A stretch of DNA of 57,966 nucleotides, taken from assembly GCA_938038785.1 (NCBI GenBank), contig CALHTB010000033.1, positions 1 to 57,966 of the forward strand, written 5' to 3'. The notes under the pieces were generated by a model, which worked only from the letters and a program-made list of their open reading frames with translations, had not been told where the DNA came from and did not search any database. Shown one piece after another: positions 8,161 to 16,847 of the stretch; within the stretch, counting starts at the first letter, position 1, and the number at the start of each line of letters is the position of its first letter. Position numbers and translations under genes: made by a program. The stretch is from an uncultured Acidimicrobiales bacterium. Lineage in GTDB: Bacteria; Actinomycetota; Acidimicrobiia; Acidimicrobiales; SHLQ01.

Positions 8161-8187
8161 TGTTCTGCCGAAGGACCCGATACAATG
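8161..8187 (+). promoter_or_regulatory. Promoter of tRNA-Ala
   Basis: A TACAAT -10 hexamer at 8182-8187 sits 12 bases before the tRNA 5' end. A possible TTGTTC -35 is at 8161-8166 with a short 15-base spacer. Confidence 0.5.
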
Positions 8188-8199
8188 AAATACCTAGCG

Positions 8200-8271
8200 G
8201 GGCCTTAGCTCAGTTGGTAGAGCGCTTGCTTTGCAAGCAAGATGTCGGGAGTTCGATTCTCCCAGGCTCCA
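8200..8271 (+). tRNA. tRNA-Ala (anticodon TGC)
   Basis: Complete cloverleaf. The acceptor arm GGGGCCT pairs with AGGCTCC, with one G-T pair. The D-loop contains AGTTGGTAGA. The anticodon stem is CTTGC/GCAAG with loop TTTGCAA, and the T-arm is GGGAGTTCGATTCTCCC. The CCA end is not encoded. Transcribed toward the methyltransferase gene. Confidence 0.97.
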
Positions 8272-8280
8272 CAATCATTT

Positions 8281-8300
8281 GTCCGCCCTCCGGGGCGGAC
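8281..8300 (+). terminator. Hairpin after tRNA-Ala
   Basis: A perfect 8-base-pair stem (GTCCGCCC/GGGCGGAC) with a TCCG tetraloop lies 10 bases after the tRNA. There is no T-run behind it, so it may act as a processing or partial termination signal. Confidence 0.6.
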
Positions 8301-8367
8301 ATTTGCGTTTTGCAGGTCCGTTCCGGGCTTTCCGCTGTCCGGCGTACTTTGCAGGCACACTTGTCGG

Positions 8368-9594
8368 GTGATTTCTGACCTTCCGCCGTTGCCGGGCAAA
8401 CGCCTAGCTATCCGTCTCACTCCTGACGCGCTGCGTCAGGTTCGTGGCGGGCACCCGTGGGTGTACGACAAGGCAATCACGTCGGTGTCGGACGCCGGTG
8501 CCGCACCTGGGGCGCTTGCTGTCGTCTTTGATGCTGACCGCGCCTTTGCTGGCATAGGCCTGTGGGACCCCGATTCGCCGATACGCATTCGGATGCTGCA
8601 CCGAGGCAAACCCACACAGATCGACGAGTCGTTCTGGCGCACTCGGGTTGCCGACGCTATTGCTCTGCGGGCTCCCTTAGAAGCATCGAACACCACGGGC
8701 ATGCGCCTCATCCACGGTGAGAACGATGGATTCGGCGGCGTGGTGGTCGACCGCTACGACACGACCCTGGTGGTCAAGGTGTACTCGGTGGCCTGGCTGC
8801 CGCATCTCAACTCGGTACTTGATGCACTGCACGACGTAGTGCAGCCCACTCGGATTGTCCTTCGTTTGGGACGGCTGGCTGCAGACGCCACGCAAAACTC
8901 ACCGCTGCGCGATGGCATGGTCGTCCTCGGCGAGGAGCCGGATGGGCCGGTGCTCTTCGACGAGCTCGGGCTGCGGTTCGAATCAGATGTATTGCGAGGG
9001 CAGAAGACCGGCCACTTTCTTGACCAACGCGACAACCGCAAGCGGGTGGGCACGTGGGCAAACGATGCTCGAGTGCTTGACGTGTTCAGCTGCACCGGCG
9101 GGTTCTCCGTCCATGCTGCAGCCGGTGGCGCGGCGCTGGTGCACAGCGTCGACATCGCGTCACCGGCCATCGAGACGGCGATCCGAAACATGGCGCACAA
9201 CGCCGACCGCACCGGCAACACACGGCACCAAACAACCGTTGGCGATGCCTTTGAGGTTATGGACGACCTCGGTGCCAAGCTCGAGAGCTACGACATCGTG
9301 GTCGTCGACCCTCCCTCATTCGCGTCCCGCGCCAGCGAGCGCGATGGCGCGATTCGGGCCTATCGCAAGCTGACCGAGCTTGCCCTGCCCCTGGTTCGCC
9401 CTGGTGGCGTGTTGCTGCAAGCGTCGTGTTCGTCTCGGGTAACCGCGGACGACCTTGCCTCGACGGTGCAAGCAGCCATGCGATCCCAAGGGCGAGTGCC
9501 ATCGAACGTCGAACACTTCGGCCATGCCATCGACCATCCGGTGACCTTTGCCCAAGGCCGGTACCTCAAGGCAATCTCAGCTCGGCTGAGCTAG
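8368..9594 (+). CDS. Class I SAM-dependent rRNA methyltransferase, RlmI-like
   Basis: Protein of 408 residues. The N-terminal PUA-like domain (about 1-80, with RGGHPWVYDKAI) is followed by an EEHEA-type middle region and a Rossmann methyltransferase domain. KTGHFLDQRDNR, LDVFSCTGGF (SAM-binding motif I) and VVDPPSF (motif IV) are typical of the RlmI/RlmK family, which methylates 23S rRNA cytosine. The start is the GTG at 8368; extending upstream would run into the tRNA-Ala. Target base is inferred from the family only. It stands between tRNA-Ala and the DUF3048 gene on the same strand. Confidence 0.9.
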   Translation: MISDLPPLPGKRLAIRLTPDALRQVRGGHPWVYDKAITSVSDAGAAPGALAVVFDADRAFAGIGLWDPDSPIRIRMLHRGKPTQIDESFWRTRVADAIALRAPLEASNTTGMRLIHGENDGFGGVVVDRYDTTLVVKVYSVAWLPHLNSVLDALHDVVQPTRIVLRLGRLAADATQNSPLRDGMVVLGEEPDGPVLFDELGLRFESDVLRGQKTGHFLDQRDNRKRVGTWANDARVLDVFSCTGGFSVHAAAGGAALVHSVDIASPAIETAIRNMAHNADRTGNTRHQTTVGDAFEVMDDLGAKLESYDIVVVDPPSFASRASERDGAIRAYRKLTELALPLVRPGGVLLQASCSSRVTADDLASTVQAAMRSQGRVPSNVEHFGHAIDHPVTFAQGRYLKAISARLS

Positions 9595-9702
9595 CTCGCT
9601 CAGCCCGAGTAGTTCGATTGACCCATCTTTGGGCGAGGGCTTATTTCATCAACCCAAGTGCCGATGATGGAGGATGTCTGCTCAAAATTCGGCGGTTCGT
9701 TC

Positions 9703-10992
9703 GTGAACCAACGCAAGCTCATACTTGGTGGCGGCGCCTGCTTCCTGGTGGCGGTTCTGCTCATTGCATGGGTCGCCGGCAGAAATGGTGACTCCTCCGA
9801 CCTCGCAACCGAATCCGAGGAGACCACAACCACAACGACGTCGACCACGACCGAAGCCCCCACGACCACCATCGCACGTGAGCTGTCGTCTCCGTCGTCT
9901 GCCAGCTCCATTCCGTCTCCCTTGCCCTTTGACCCAATGGATGGCGAAACGAACTTCAACATTCCCACCACTGTTGCGCCCGAACCCGAACAGGACGTCT
10001 CGCTTTCGGCCGACGCAACCGATTCGGCCGAAACCACGACCACCACGGCTGCTGCGACATCGGGCCCAGCGCCAGTGACGATTGCTCGTCCATCGTGTGC
10101 AGCAGGCCTAGGTGCACCGACGAACCAGCGAGCTCCGTTCACCGGCCTGTCGGCAAACATCCCGTCGGGATTGCCCGCGGTGGTCGTCAAGGTCTCGAAC
10201 AACAGCTCGGCTAGCCGTCGAGCACTCACCGGCCTGGACAAGGCCGACATCGTGTTTGAAGAGCGCATCGAAGCTTCCGCAACCCGTTTCTTCTCGGTAT
10301 TCCATTCTCAGCTTCCAGCGAACGTAGGGCCCGTTCGCTCGGGTCGAACTACCGACATCCAGATCACGCAGAACTTGAACCAACCAGTGTTCGCCTACTC
10401 GGGCAGCAACCAAGGTGTTGCCCGCCAGATCAAGTTCGCTGCCGACAACTCGATCCTCATTCCTTTCATCAACACCGACCGAGCACCTTTCGCTCGTGAC
10501 GGCCGGTACAAAGCCCCCGACAACCTCTTTGTCGATCCAGCAAGCCTTGGCGGATGTGGCGGTAAGCGAAACCCAACCGCGGTGTTCAGTTACGGGCCTG
10601 CCAGTTCAACCACGGCCAAGGCCGCATCGTCGGTGTCGTTGCAGGCACGTTCGCCATACCGTTTCGACTGGAACGGTTCGAAGTGGGTCCGCTCACAAAG
10701 TGGATCTGCCCACGTCACCCGAGAGGGCATTGCGCTTGCCCCAACCAACGTCGTCGTGCTGTTCGTGCCCTACGTGCCAAGCCAGATTGACTCGGCCTCG
10801 GTCGATGCCGAGACCATCGGTTCAGGCAAGGCCTTGGTGTTCCGTGACGGAACCGTCACCGATGGAGCCTGGCGTCGCAACAAGGGCCACGAGCCATACA
10901 CCCTCACCGACGGCGCAGGCGCCAAAGTCAACCTCGCCCCAGGCCAAACCTGGGTAGTCCTAGCCCCAGCAGGCTCAGCCTCATACAACTAG
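9703..10992 (+). CDS. DUF3048 domain membrane-anchored protein with threonine-rich linker
   Basis: Exported or membrane-anchored protein of about 430 residues, related to YerB-type DUF3048 proteins whose function is unsettled. An N-terminal hydrophobic helix is followed by a Ser/Thr/Pro-rich linker to about residue 135. The two-part DUF3048 domain starts at about residue 145 (FTGLSANIPSG), with the typical DIVFEERIE, GPVRSGR and YTLTDGAGAK segments. The GTG at 9703 was chosen because it places the helix right at the N-terminus. In-frame ATG codons at 9658-9667 would add about 15 polar residues. The linker implies a wall-spanning position. Confidence 0.85.
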   Translation: MNQRKLILGGGACFLVAVLLIAWVAGRNGDSSDLATESEETTTTTTSTTTEAPTTTIARELSSPSSASSIPSPLPFDPMDGETNFNIPTTVAPEPEQDVSLSADATDSAETTTTTAAATSGPAPVTIARPSCAAGLGAPTNQRAPFTGLSANIPSGLPAVVVKVSNNSSASRRALTGLDKADIVFEERIEASATRFFSVFHSQLPANVGPVRSGRTTDIQITQNLNQPVFAYSGSNQGVARQIKFAADNSILIPFINTDRAPFARDGRYKAPDNLFVDPASLGGCGGKRNPTAVFSYGPASSTTAKAASSVSLQARSPYRFDWNGSKWVRSQSGSAHVTREGIALAPTNVVVLFVPYVPSQIDSASVDAETIGSGKALVFRDGTVTDGAWRRNKGHEPYTLTDGAGAKVNLAPGQTWVVLAPAGSASYN

Positions 10993-11076
10993 CGGGTGAC
11001 GTGTAGCTCCCACGCCAAACGGGCATGCCTGTCCCAAGGGGCGCCCGTGTCAGGGTTCGAACGTAGAGTGGAATGC

Positions 11077-11349
11077 ATGGCTCGACCCCCAATCGATACC
11101 TCCGCTGAGAGTGCGGCAGTGCAGCGACAGATCATTAACGCGAAGTCGCCCGCCGAACGCGCTGAGATGCTCGATGCCATGTCCCGAGGAGTCACCGAAA
11201 TCGCGAAAGCCGGCATTCGGCGGCAACACCCCGGTGCAAACGAAGGCGACGTGATGGTTCACCTTCTTGAGCGCCGCTACGGCGCAGATTTCGTGCGCTT
11301 AATCCCAGACGATGCCATCGCCGAGATCCGACGCGCTCAAATGCCATGA
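11077..11349 (+). CDS. Small protein paired with a nucleotidyltransferase (possible antitoxin or regulator)
   Basis: Predicted helical, soluble protein of 90 residues with a conserved-looking core GIRRQHPGAN...LLERRYGADF. No enzyme motif is seen. It overlaps the following nucleotidyltransferase gene by 4 bases (ATGA), so the two products are made together. Short partners of this type commonly precede stand-alone nucleotidyltransferase genes in accessory modules. An antitoxin or targeting role is inference. The start is the ATG at 11077; upstream sequence in frame lacks coding character. Confidence 0.7.
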   Translation: MARPPIDTSAESAAVQRQIINAKSPAERAEMLDAMSRGVTEIAKAGIRRQHPGANEGDVMVHLLERRYGADFVRLIPDDAIAEIRRAQMP

Positions 11350-11903
11350 TCGACCCCGCAACCCTCGCAGTCTCATTCGGCGAGGAACTCGATGCGCGAG
11401 ACATTACTTATGCGCTGACTGGGTCTGTTGCTGCGTCGTTCTATGGAGAGCCTCGAAGCACCGTAGACATCGATTTCACGGTGATGACAGCAAGAGACTC
11501 GCTTGCGCGCCTTATCGAGCTGCAAGATAGGTACTACGTATCCGAATCGGCGATCAATGAAGCAGTCGACCAGTCAAGTTCGTTCAATCTGATCCATCAC
11601 GAAACCGGGCTCAAGGTCGACATCTTCGTTCTCGACTCCTCGCCCTTCAACGAGGTGATGATCGAGCGTCGTATTCGCATGCAGCTCACCAGCGGTGATG
11701 TCTGGGTGGCTTCACCCGAAGACGTCACGGCACGAAAGATCCGGTGGTACGCGTTGACAGACGAAACATCCGAACGCCAGTACCGCGACATCATGGCCCT
11801 GCTGAGTTACGGGAACGTGAACGTCGATGAGGTCATCGCCACTGCGAAACTCGTTGGGCTTGGAGAGCTCGCAGAACGGCTAGCCGACGAGGCACGGTCG
11901 TAG
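11346..11903 (+). CDS. Nucleotidyltransferase-fold protein (AbiEii/DUF6036-like)
   Basis: Protein of 185 residues with the minimal nucleotidyltransferase core: TGSVAASFYGEPRST at about 25-39 (the GS motif), DIDF shortly after (paired carboxylates for metal binding), and a third carboxylate likely in VDIFVL near residue 90. Such stand-alone enzymes act as toxins of type IV-like systems or add nucleotides to tRNA or proteins. The specific reaction here is unknown. It is translationally coupled to the small gene before it and ends 2 bases from the convergent SDR gene. No second nuclease or phage gene lies nearby. Confidence 0.8.
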   Translation: MIDPATLAVSFGEELDARDITYALTGSVAASFYGEPRSTVDIDFTVMTARDSLARLIELQDRYYVSESAINEAVDQSSSFNLIHHETGLKVDIFVLDSSPFNEVMIERRIRMQLTSGDVWVASPEDVTARKIRWYALTDETSERQYRDIMALLSYGNVNVDEVIATAKLVGLGELAERLADEARS

Positions 11904-11905
11904 CG

Positions 11906-12838
11906 TCAGTTGTTTTGATGCGGGCGGCCGTTGCCGTCTTGAGGCTGGCCGAACATGTTTGAGTTCAGGCGAGCATCGTTGCAGATCTGCTTCATGAGCG
12001 GGCCGAGCTCTTCTGGCTCGTCGGTCTGCGAACCGTGCGGGCCGAGAACCCAACCTTCGGCTACGCCGACGCGATCGCCAACAACGTCGAAGACGCGTCC
12101 GGTGATGCCGGCCGACTCTGGCGATGCGAGCCATGTAGCGACGTTCGCGATCCAGCGTGGATCCATGCCGCCCTTTTGCTCTTCGGTCAGATCGGAGAAG
12201 CCAGGCAGGTTTTCGGTCATGCGGGTGAACGCTGCTGGTGCAATGGCGTTACAGGTAACGCCGTAGTTGGCGAGCTCCATCGCGATGATGGTGGTCATCG
12301 ATGCAATACCGGCCTTGGCTGCGCCGTAGTTGCTCTGGCCGACGTTGCCGTAGATGCCTGATGGCGATGAGGTGTTGATGATGCGAGCGTCGGGCTGGTT
12401 GCCGGCTTTGCTCTGCTCGCGCCAGTATTTCGACGCGTGTGAGATGGGGTTGAACGTGCCCTTGAGGTGCACGGCAATAACTGCGTCCCAGTCGGACTCT
12501 TCCATCTTGAAGACCATGCGGTCACGCAAGATGCCGGCGTTGTTGATGAGGATGTCGAGCCCGCCAAATGTGTCGATGGCCTGCTGAATCATGTCGCCAG
12601 CTTCGTCATAGTTCGCAACGTTGGCGCCGTTGACTACCGCTTCGCCACCGAGCTTTTCGATCTCGTCGACAACCGACTGGGCCGGGCTGAGCTCGCCGCC
12701 CTCGCCGTTGACGTCGCCGCCGAGGTCGTTGACCACGATCTTGGCGCCCTTGCTCGCAAGCGACAGCGCGTGCTCGCGACCAATGCCACGACCCGCTCCG
12801 GTAATTACTGCGACGCGACCTTCAACCAAACCACTCAT
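11906..12838 (-). CDS. Short-chain dehydrogenase/reductase, MFE-2 hydroxyacyl-CoA dehydrogenase type
   Basis: NAD(P)-dependent SDR of 310 residues. TGAGRGIG near residue 14 binds the cofactor, NNAG near 105 stabilises the fold, and the catalytic Ser and YGAAK motif are intact. The long NDLGGDVNGEGG segment after beta-2 resembles the (3R)-hydroxyacyl-CoA dehydrogenase domain of multifunctional enzyme type 2. That suggests fatty-acid or steroid side-chain beta-oxidation, but no hydratase gene is adjacent. The C-terminal extension after the SDR core (about 250-310) is polar. Confidence 0.88.
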   Translation of the reverse strand: MSGLVEGRVAVITGAGRGIGREHALSLASKGAKIVVNDLGGDVNGEGGELSPAQSVVDEIEKLGGEAVVNGANVANYDEAGDMIQQAIDTFGGLDILINNAGILRDRMVFKMEESDWDAVIAVHLKGTFNPISHASKYWREQSKAGNQPDARIINTSSPSGIYGNVGQSNYGAAKAGIASMTTIIAMELANYGVTCNAIAPAAFTRMTENLPGFSDLTEEQKGGMDPRWIANVATWLASPESAGITGRVFDVVGDRVGVAEGWVLGPHGSQTDEPEELGPLMKQICNDARLNSNMFGQPQDGNGRPHQNN

Positions 12839-12901
12839 GGGTGCTCCTAGCTTTTCGAACGACCGTCAGCTTACCTGCGGGTAATTGCCGCGGTGTCAGG
12901 C

Positions 12902-12956
12902 ACGAATCTGTGGAGTCTGGTGACCGAATATCGAACACCAGACTCCACAGATTCGT
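12902..12956. terminator. Perfect 21-bp inverted repeat after prfC
   Basis: Arms 12902-12922 and 12936-12956 are exact complements around a 13-base loop. The hairpin begins 11 bases after the prfC stop (minus strand) and precedes the SDR gene. It probably terminates prfC transcription or stabilises its 3' end. No T-run is present. Confidence 0.75.
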
Positions 12957-12966
12957 AGTGTCTGAG

Positions 12967-14559
12967 CTAGCCGGCGCCGGCTACGAGCTTTTCGAGCATG
13001 AGCTCGGGGCGTTCGCCGATGAGGCGGTCCAGCCAGTAGGGGCTTTCGAACAGTGCGAGCAACGTGCCGTCCGAGCGGGACAGTACGTCGACGCCTTGCA
13101 TGGCCCGGAGTTCTTTGAACGACTCTTCGTTGGTGAGTCGGGCGACGGTGTAGTTGGTCATCGACAGCTCGACGGGTGCGCCGAACTCGTTCTCGAGTCG
13201 ATGGGTCGCCACCTCGAATTGCATGGGGCCAACCGCGGCCAACACCGGGGCTTGGTCGCCGATATCGATGTCGCGCAGCACCTGCACGACGCCCTCTTCG
13301 TCGAGCTGGTTCACGCCGTTACGAAACTGCTTGAAGCGGCTGGTGTCTTTCGTTCGGGCAATGGCGAAGTGCTGTGGGGCGAACGACGGAATCGCCGGAT
13401 ACCGGACTTGCTTGTCTTGCCACAACGTGTCGCCAATACGTACGTCGTTGGCGTTGACCAGGCCGACGATGTCGCCGGGCCACGCCTCATCCAGCGTCTC
13501 GCGGTCGGTGCCGAACGCGGTGTGCGCGTACTTGGTGGCGAGGGGCTTACCACTGTTCTCGTGTGTCACGACCATGCCGCGCTCGAACTTGCCGCTGCAC
13601 ACTCGAAAGAACGCGGTGCGATCTCGGTGGGCCTTGTCCATGTTGGCCTGCACCTTGAACACAAACCCCGAGAACGGGTCGTCGATGTCGCGTAATGCGT
13701 CTTCGTCGGTTCTCTTCGCTTCAGGCGAAGGTGTGAGGTCAACCACCGCATCGAGCAAGAGCCGAACACCGAAGTTCGTCAATGCCGAACCGAAGAACAC
13801 CGGCGTGGTCACTCCGGCAAGGAAGGTTTCCTCGTCGTACTTCTGGCCGACCGCTTCGAGTAGGCCGAGCTCGTCGACTGCGTCTTCGTAGAGGCTGCCC
13901 TCTTCAGCGATGGCGCGCTCGGGTTCGACAAGTTCTTCTGGAGCGATAGTCGCACCTCGCGCCGTGCGGGTGAATCGGACGAACTCGCCCGTTCGCTGAT
14001 CGAGGACGCCGCGGAAACCCTCTGATGAGCCAACCGGCCACGAAAGAGGAGTGGGCGTGAGGGACAGCTGCTTTTCGATGTCGTCGAGGATCTCGAGCGG
14101 CATCAACGCCGGACGATCCCACTTGTTGATGAACGTGAGAATTGGGATTTCACGGTCGCGGCACACCTCAAATAGCTTCAGCGTCTGCGGCTCGATGCCC
14201 TTCGCCGCATCGAGCACCATGACCGCCGCGTCAGCTGCTGCGAGCACGCGGTAGGTGTCTTCAGAGAAGTCGCGGTGACCCGGGGTGTCGAGCAGATTGA
14301 CGATGTGGTCGCGGTACGGGAACTGCAGCACCGTCGAGGTAATGGAGATGCCACGCTGCTGTTCGAGCTCCATCCAGTCCGATGTCGCTGAACGCCCGCC
14401 GCGCTTTCCCTTCACGGAACCAGCTTCGGTGCCGAGTGCACCGCCGTAGAGAAGGAACTTCTCGGTGAGCGTCGTCTTGCCCGCGTCGGGGTGCGAAATG
14501 ATGGCGAACGTGCGTCGACGCTTGGCTTCGTCGAGGATCTGTTCTGGAGAAGTCACCAT
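12967..14559 (-). CDS. prfC: Peptide chain release factor 3
   Basis: Translational GTPase of 530 residues that removes RF1/RF2 from the ribosome after termination. The G domain has SHPDAGKTTLTEK (G1), the RGISIT switch I region, DTPGHRDF (G3) and NKWDRP (G4). The beta-barrel domain and the C-terminal domain with the RF3-specific FEVATHRLENEFG segment follow. Length is normal for RF3. The ATG at 14559 was taken as start; a TTG nine bases upstream is also in frame. RF3 is patchily distributed in Actinobacteria. Confidence 0.95.
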   Translation of the reverse strand: MVTSPEQILDEAKRRRTFAIISHPDAGKTTLTEKFLLYGGALGTEAGSVKGKRGGRSATSDWMELEQQRGISITSTVLQFPYRDHIVNLLDTPGHRDFSEDTYRVLAAADAAVMVLDAAKGIEPQTLKLFEVCRDREIPILTFINKWDRPALMPLEILDDIEKQLSLTPTPLSWPVGSSEGFRGVLDQRTGEFVRFTRTARGATIAPEELVEPERAIAEEGSLYEDAVDELGLLEAVGQKYDEETFLAGVTTPVFFGSALTNFGVRLLLDAVVDLTPSPEAKRTDEDALRDIDDPFSGFVFKVQANMDKAHRDRTAFFRVCSGKFERGMVVTHENSGKPLATKYAHTAFGTDRETLDEAWPGDIVGLVNANDVRIGDTLWQDKQVRYPAIPSFAPQHFAIARTKDTSRFKQFRNGVNQLDEEGVVQVLRDIDIGDQAPVLAAVGPMQFEVATHRLENEFGAPVELSMTNYTVARLTNEESFKELRAMQGVDVLSRSDGTLLALFESPYWLDRLIGERPELMLEKLVAGAG

Positions 14560-14592
14560 CCAACTCAAGCGGCTCGATGACCATTTTCCTCC

Positions 14593-15270
14593 CTAGTGCG
14601 CCGTATTGCAGGACCCCTCGGTCGTTGCGTGTGCCCGAGCGTCGGCGAGGTATTGGGTGACCAGGGCGCACAGCGCTAACCACTCGGCGAAGAACAACCA
14701 GCGCTCGCCCAGCCACGGCCATGCCAGCCCAACAAGCCACATCACCGGAAACGGCGCGACGATCGCCAAAGCCGGACGCCACCGCGTCATGAGCTCGCGG
14801 TAATGGCGCACGAGCAACCAGAACGGAAGGACCGGGGCCATCACCAGCCACATACCGGGGCTCCAGTCGTCGGGCGAATCGTGGCGCGCAACTTCCAAGA
14901 ACGCACCAACGAAGAAGAAGTAAATCGCAAAGAAGTAGTGCACGGGCAACGTTGCGTCTTTCTCGTCGAACAACAGCACGCCAAGCCCGTAGACGCCCAT
15001 CAGAATGTGGATTCGGTGACCCGTGATCAACCAGCCGTTCACGATGAACATCACGATCGAGAACGTGAGCGGCATAAAGAAGGCTCCGGCGGGGAGCAGG
15101 TCGTGGTATGCGCTGATGCTGGCTCGGGGCCAGGATGTTCCGTTGTTGATGACGTCCGCGACCCACATGATTACCGGCGCAAGCACAGCGAAGGCGAACG
15201 CGGCCTGGTCGAAGCGTTGATACTCCCATCGTGAGTCGTTGCTCACGTGCTCGCCGAGGCCGCCAAACAT
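14593..15270 (-). CDS. Multi-pass membrane protein of unknown function
   Basis: Predicted to have about six or seven membrane helices, rich in Trp and Phe, with polar loops such as FDEKDATLPVH and HDSPDDW. No transporter or enzyme motif was recognised. The helix pattern resembles DUF998-like membrane proteins, but no family is claimed. The ATG at 15270 was chosen as a compromise; the frame stays open to 15444 but that part lacks membrane character and reaches into the proX-like leader. It lies 33 bases upstream of prfC on the same strand and may be co-transcribed with it. Confidence 0.62.
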   Translation of the reverse strand: MFGGLGEHVSNDSRWEYQRFDQAAFAFAVLAPVIMWVADVINNGTSWPRASISAYHDLLPAGAFFMPLTFSIVMFIVNGWLITGHRIHILMGVYGLGVLLFDEKDATLPVHYFFAIYFFFVGAFLEVARHDSPDDWSPGMWLVMAPVLPFWLLVRHYRELMTRWRPALAIVAPFPVMWLVGLAWPWLGERWLFFAEWLALCALVTQYLADARAHATTEGSCNTAH

Positions 15271-15482
15271 TTGAGCAGTCTTGCACGTCGGTACGGCCCG
15301 CAGATTCTTCTCAATCCGCCTTACCCCGTGGAGCAGGTTTGCCATGTCGCAACGTTTGCCTGGCCCATCGCTCGCGAAGCCCATCACAACCTGGGGGCTG
15401 GCCAAAGCAATAAGGGGCTGTAGGCGAAGCTGCGATGTCTTCAAGCTTGAGTGGCAAACATCCCATAGGAGGGGATCACAAA

Positions 15483-16736
15483 ATGAAGCTATTCAAGAAG
15501 GGCGCGTGGCTTTGGCTACTCGCAATACTCTCGCTCGTTGCAGCTGCCTGTGGCAGCACGGCGAGCGACGTCGCGTCTGACACAGCAGACGCGGCCGCAG
15601 ATGCTGCAAGTGAGGTGGTTGATGAAGTCACCCCCGAAGCAGAGGAAGACGACCCGGCACCCGAGGCTGAACCCGCGACCGAGGCCGAGGCCGAACCCGA
15701 GGGAGACGCACTCCCGGGCGGTGGCAGAGACATCACCATGGGTCGAGGCAACTGGTCATCGGGCTACGTGCAGGCGGAAATTCTCCACAACCTGCTCGAA
15801 GAGATGGGCTACGCCGTATCACCACCATCAGCCGGCGAGTTCGCACCTGACCTTGCGTACCAGGCAATGGCCAACGGCGAGATCGACTTCTGGGCCAACA
15901 GTTGGTACCCGGGCCACCTCAGCTGGTGGGAAGGCGAACTTCCCGACGGCAGCCAGGTAGGCGACAACCTCGAGCGAATCGAAGGCTCGCTCATGCAAGG
16001 TGGCGGCCTCCAGGGTTGGCTCGTGACAAAGAGCTGGGCGGAGGATAACGGCATCACCACGCTTGATCAGATCAACGACGACGAGGACCTTTGGAGCCAG
16101 CTCGATTCCGACGGCAACGGTAAGGGCGAGTTCTTTGGTTGCCCAGAGGACTGGACCTGCGACGACATTATGGAGTCGCAGATTCTCTTCGCAGGGTGGG
16201 ATCAGCTCGAGCAGATAAAGGCCGGCTACGACGCAATGTTCGCCGAGTTCCTGGTGAAGGCGCAACAGGGCGAGCCCGCAATCATGTACACCTGGACGCC
16301 TACCTCGTACTTGGCGCAGGCAATCCCGGGTGAGACAACGATGTGGATCTCGGTCGCTAACGACTCGGTTCTCGACGACTCGAACCCGCTCGAGGCTGAT
16401 GGCGGTGAGGCATACTGCCAGCGATGCGGCGAGACTCTTGGGTATCAAGGTCTTGGCGAGGACACCTGTCTTCAGGGCCCAGACGGTTGCCAAACCGGTT
16501 GGGAAGCAGCAGATATCGAGATCACGGCCAATAAGGATTGGCTGGCGAACGAACCTGTTGCACGCGAGATGTTCAACCAGTTCAAGCCGCCTCTGATCGA
16601 CCTTGCAATTGCGGGCATCGCGCTCGATGCATCGGACGGTTCTGACGATGCGGTCGCCAAGATCGCAGGGGACTGGATCGCCGAAAACCGTGACCTAGCC
16701 GATAGCTGGATCGCGGCTTCACTCGCTGCTGGCTAG
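15483..16736 (+). CDS. Glycine betaine/proline-type ABC transporter substrate-binding lipoprotein
   Basis: Lipoprotein of 417 residues. The signal ends in the lipobox LVAAAC (Cys23), followed by an acidic Ala/Glu/Pro linker (about 28-78) and an OpuAC domain (about 80-417). The aromatic box expected for quaternary amines is suggested by [14 protein letters not shown]. The start ATG is preceded by AGGAGG at 15468-15473. No permease or ATPase gene is adjacent, so the binding protein is an orphan here. Six cysteines in the C-terminal half (the [10 protein letters not shown] and CQRCGE...CLQGPDGC segments) could form disulfides or bind metal, which is unusual for the family. Confidence 0.88.
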   Translation: MKLFKKGAWLWLLAILSLVAAACGSTASDVASDTADAAADAASEVVDEVTPEAEEDDPAPEAEPATEAEAEPEGDALPGGGRDITMGRGNWSSGYVQAEILHNLLEEMGYAVSPPSAGEFAPDLAYQAMANGEIDFWANSWYPGHLSWWEGELPDGSQVGDNLERIEGSLMQGGGLQGWLVTKSWAEDNGITTLDQINDDEDLWSQLDSDGNGKGEFFGCPEDWTCDDIMESQILFAGWDQLEQIKAGYDAMFAEFLVKAQQGEPAIMYTWTPTSYLAQAIPGETTMWISVANDSVLDDSNPLEADGGEAYCQRCGETLGYQGLGEDTCLQGPDGCQTGWEAADIEITANKDWLANEPVAREMFNQFKPPLIDLAIAGIALDASDGSDDAVAKIAGDWIAENRDLADSWIAASLAAG

Positions 16737-16753
16737 TCAGAAGCCAGTGGGTG

Positions 16754-16814
16754 ACACCACCGGAGACGGCGGTGTGTTTGCAGTGCGGTGGGGGGTATCT
16801 GTGACCCCCACCGC
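16754..16814 (+). terminator. Two consecutive hairpins after the betaine-binding lipoprotein
   Basis: The first hairpin (16754-16775, 9-base arms with one mismatch, GAGA loop) is followed by GTTTG. The second (16785-16794 paired with 16805-16814) has a perfect 10-base GC-rich stem. They separate the lipoprotein gene from the LysR gene. Confidence 0.65.
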
Positions 16815-16815
16815 G

Positions 16816-16838
16816 TTGCATAACTTTGGGACATGCAA
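16816..16838. promoter_or_regulatory. LysR-type operator candidate (T-N11-A)
   Basis: TTGCAT (16816-16821) and ATGCAA (16833-16838) form a perfect 6-base inverted repeat with exactly 11 bases between the arms, the classical LysR-regulator box. TTGCATAAC recurs directly at 16860-16868. The site lies immediately before the LysR gene and suggests self-regulation. Confidence 0.55.
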
Positions 16839-16847
16839 GCGGGAGGT

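Noticed and set aside
11000-11070. Possible tRNA fragment (GGGTTCGAAC) before the nucleotidyltransferase module
   Set aside because: Only the T-loop-like string is present; no acceptor or anticodon arm can be formed.
12841-13695. 284-codon plus-strand frame opposite prfC
   Set aside because: Antisense shadow of release factor 3; no motif.
14261-15286. 341-codon minus-strand frame across prfC and the membrane protein
   Set aside because: Out of frame with both real genes and extremely Arg-rich.
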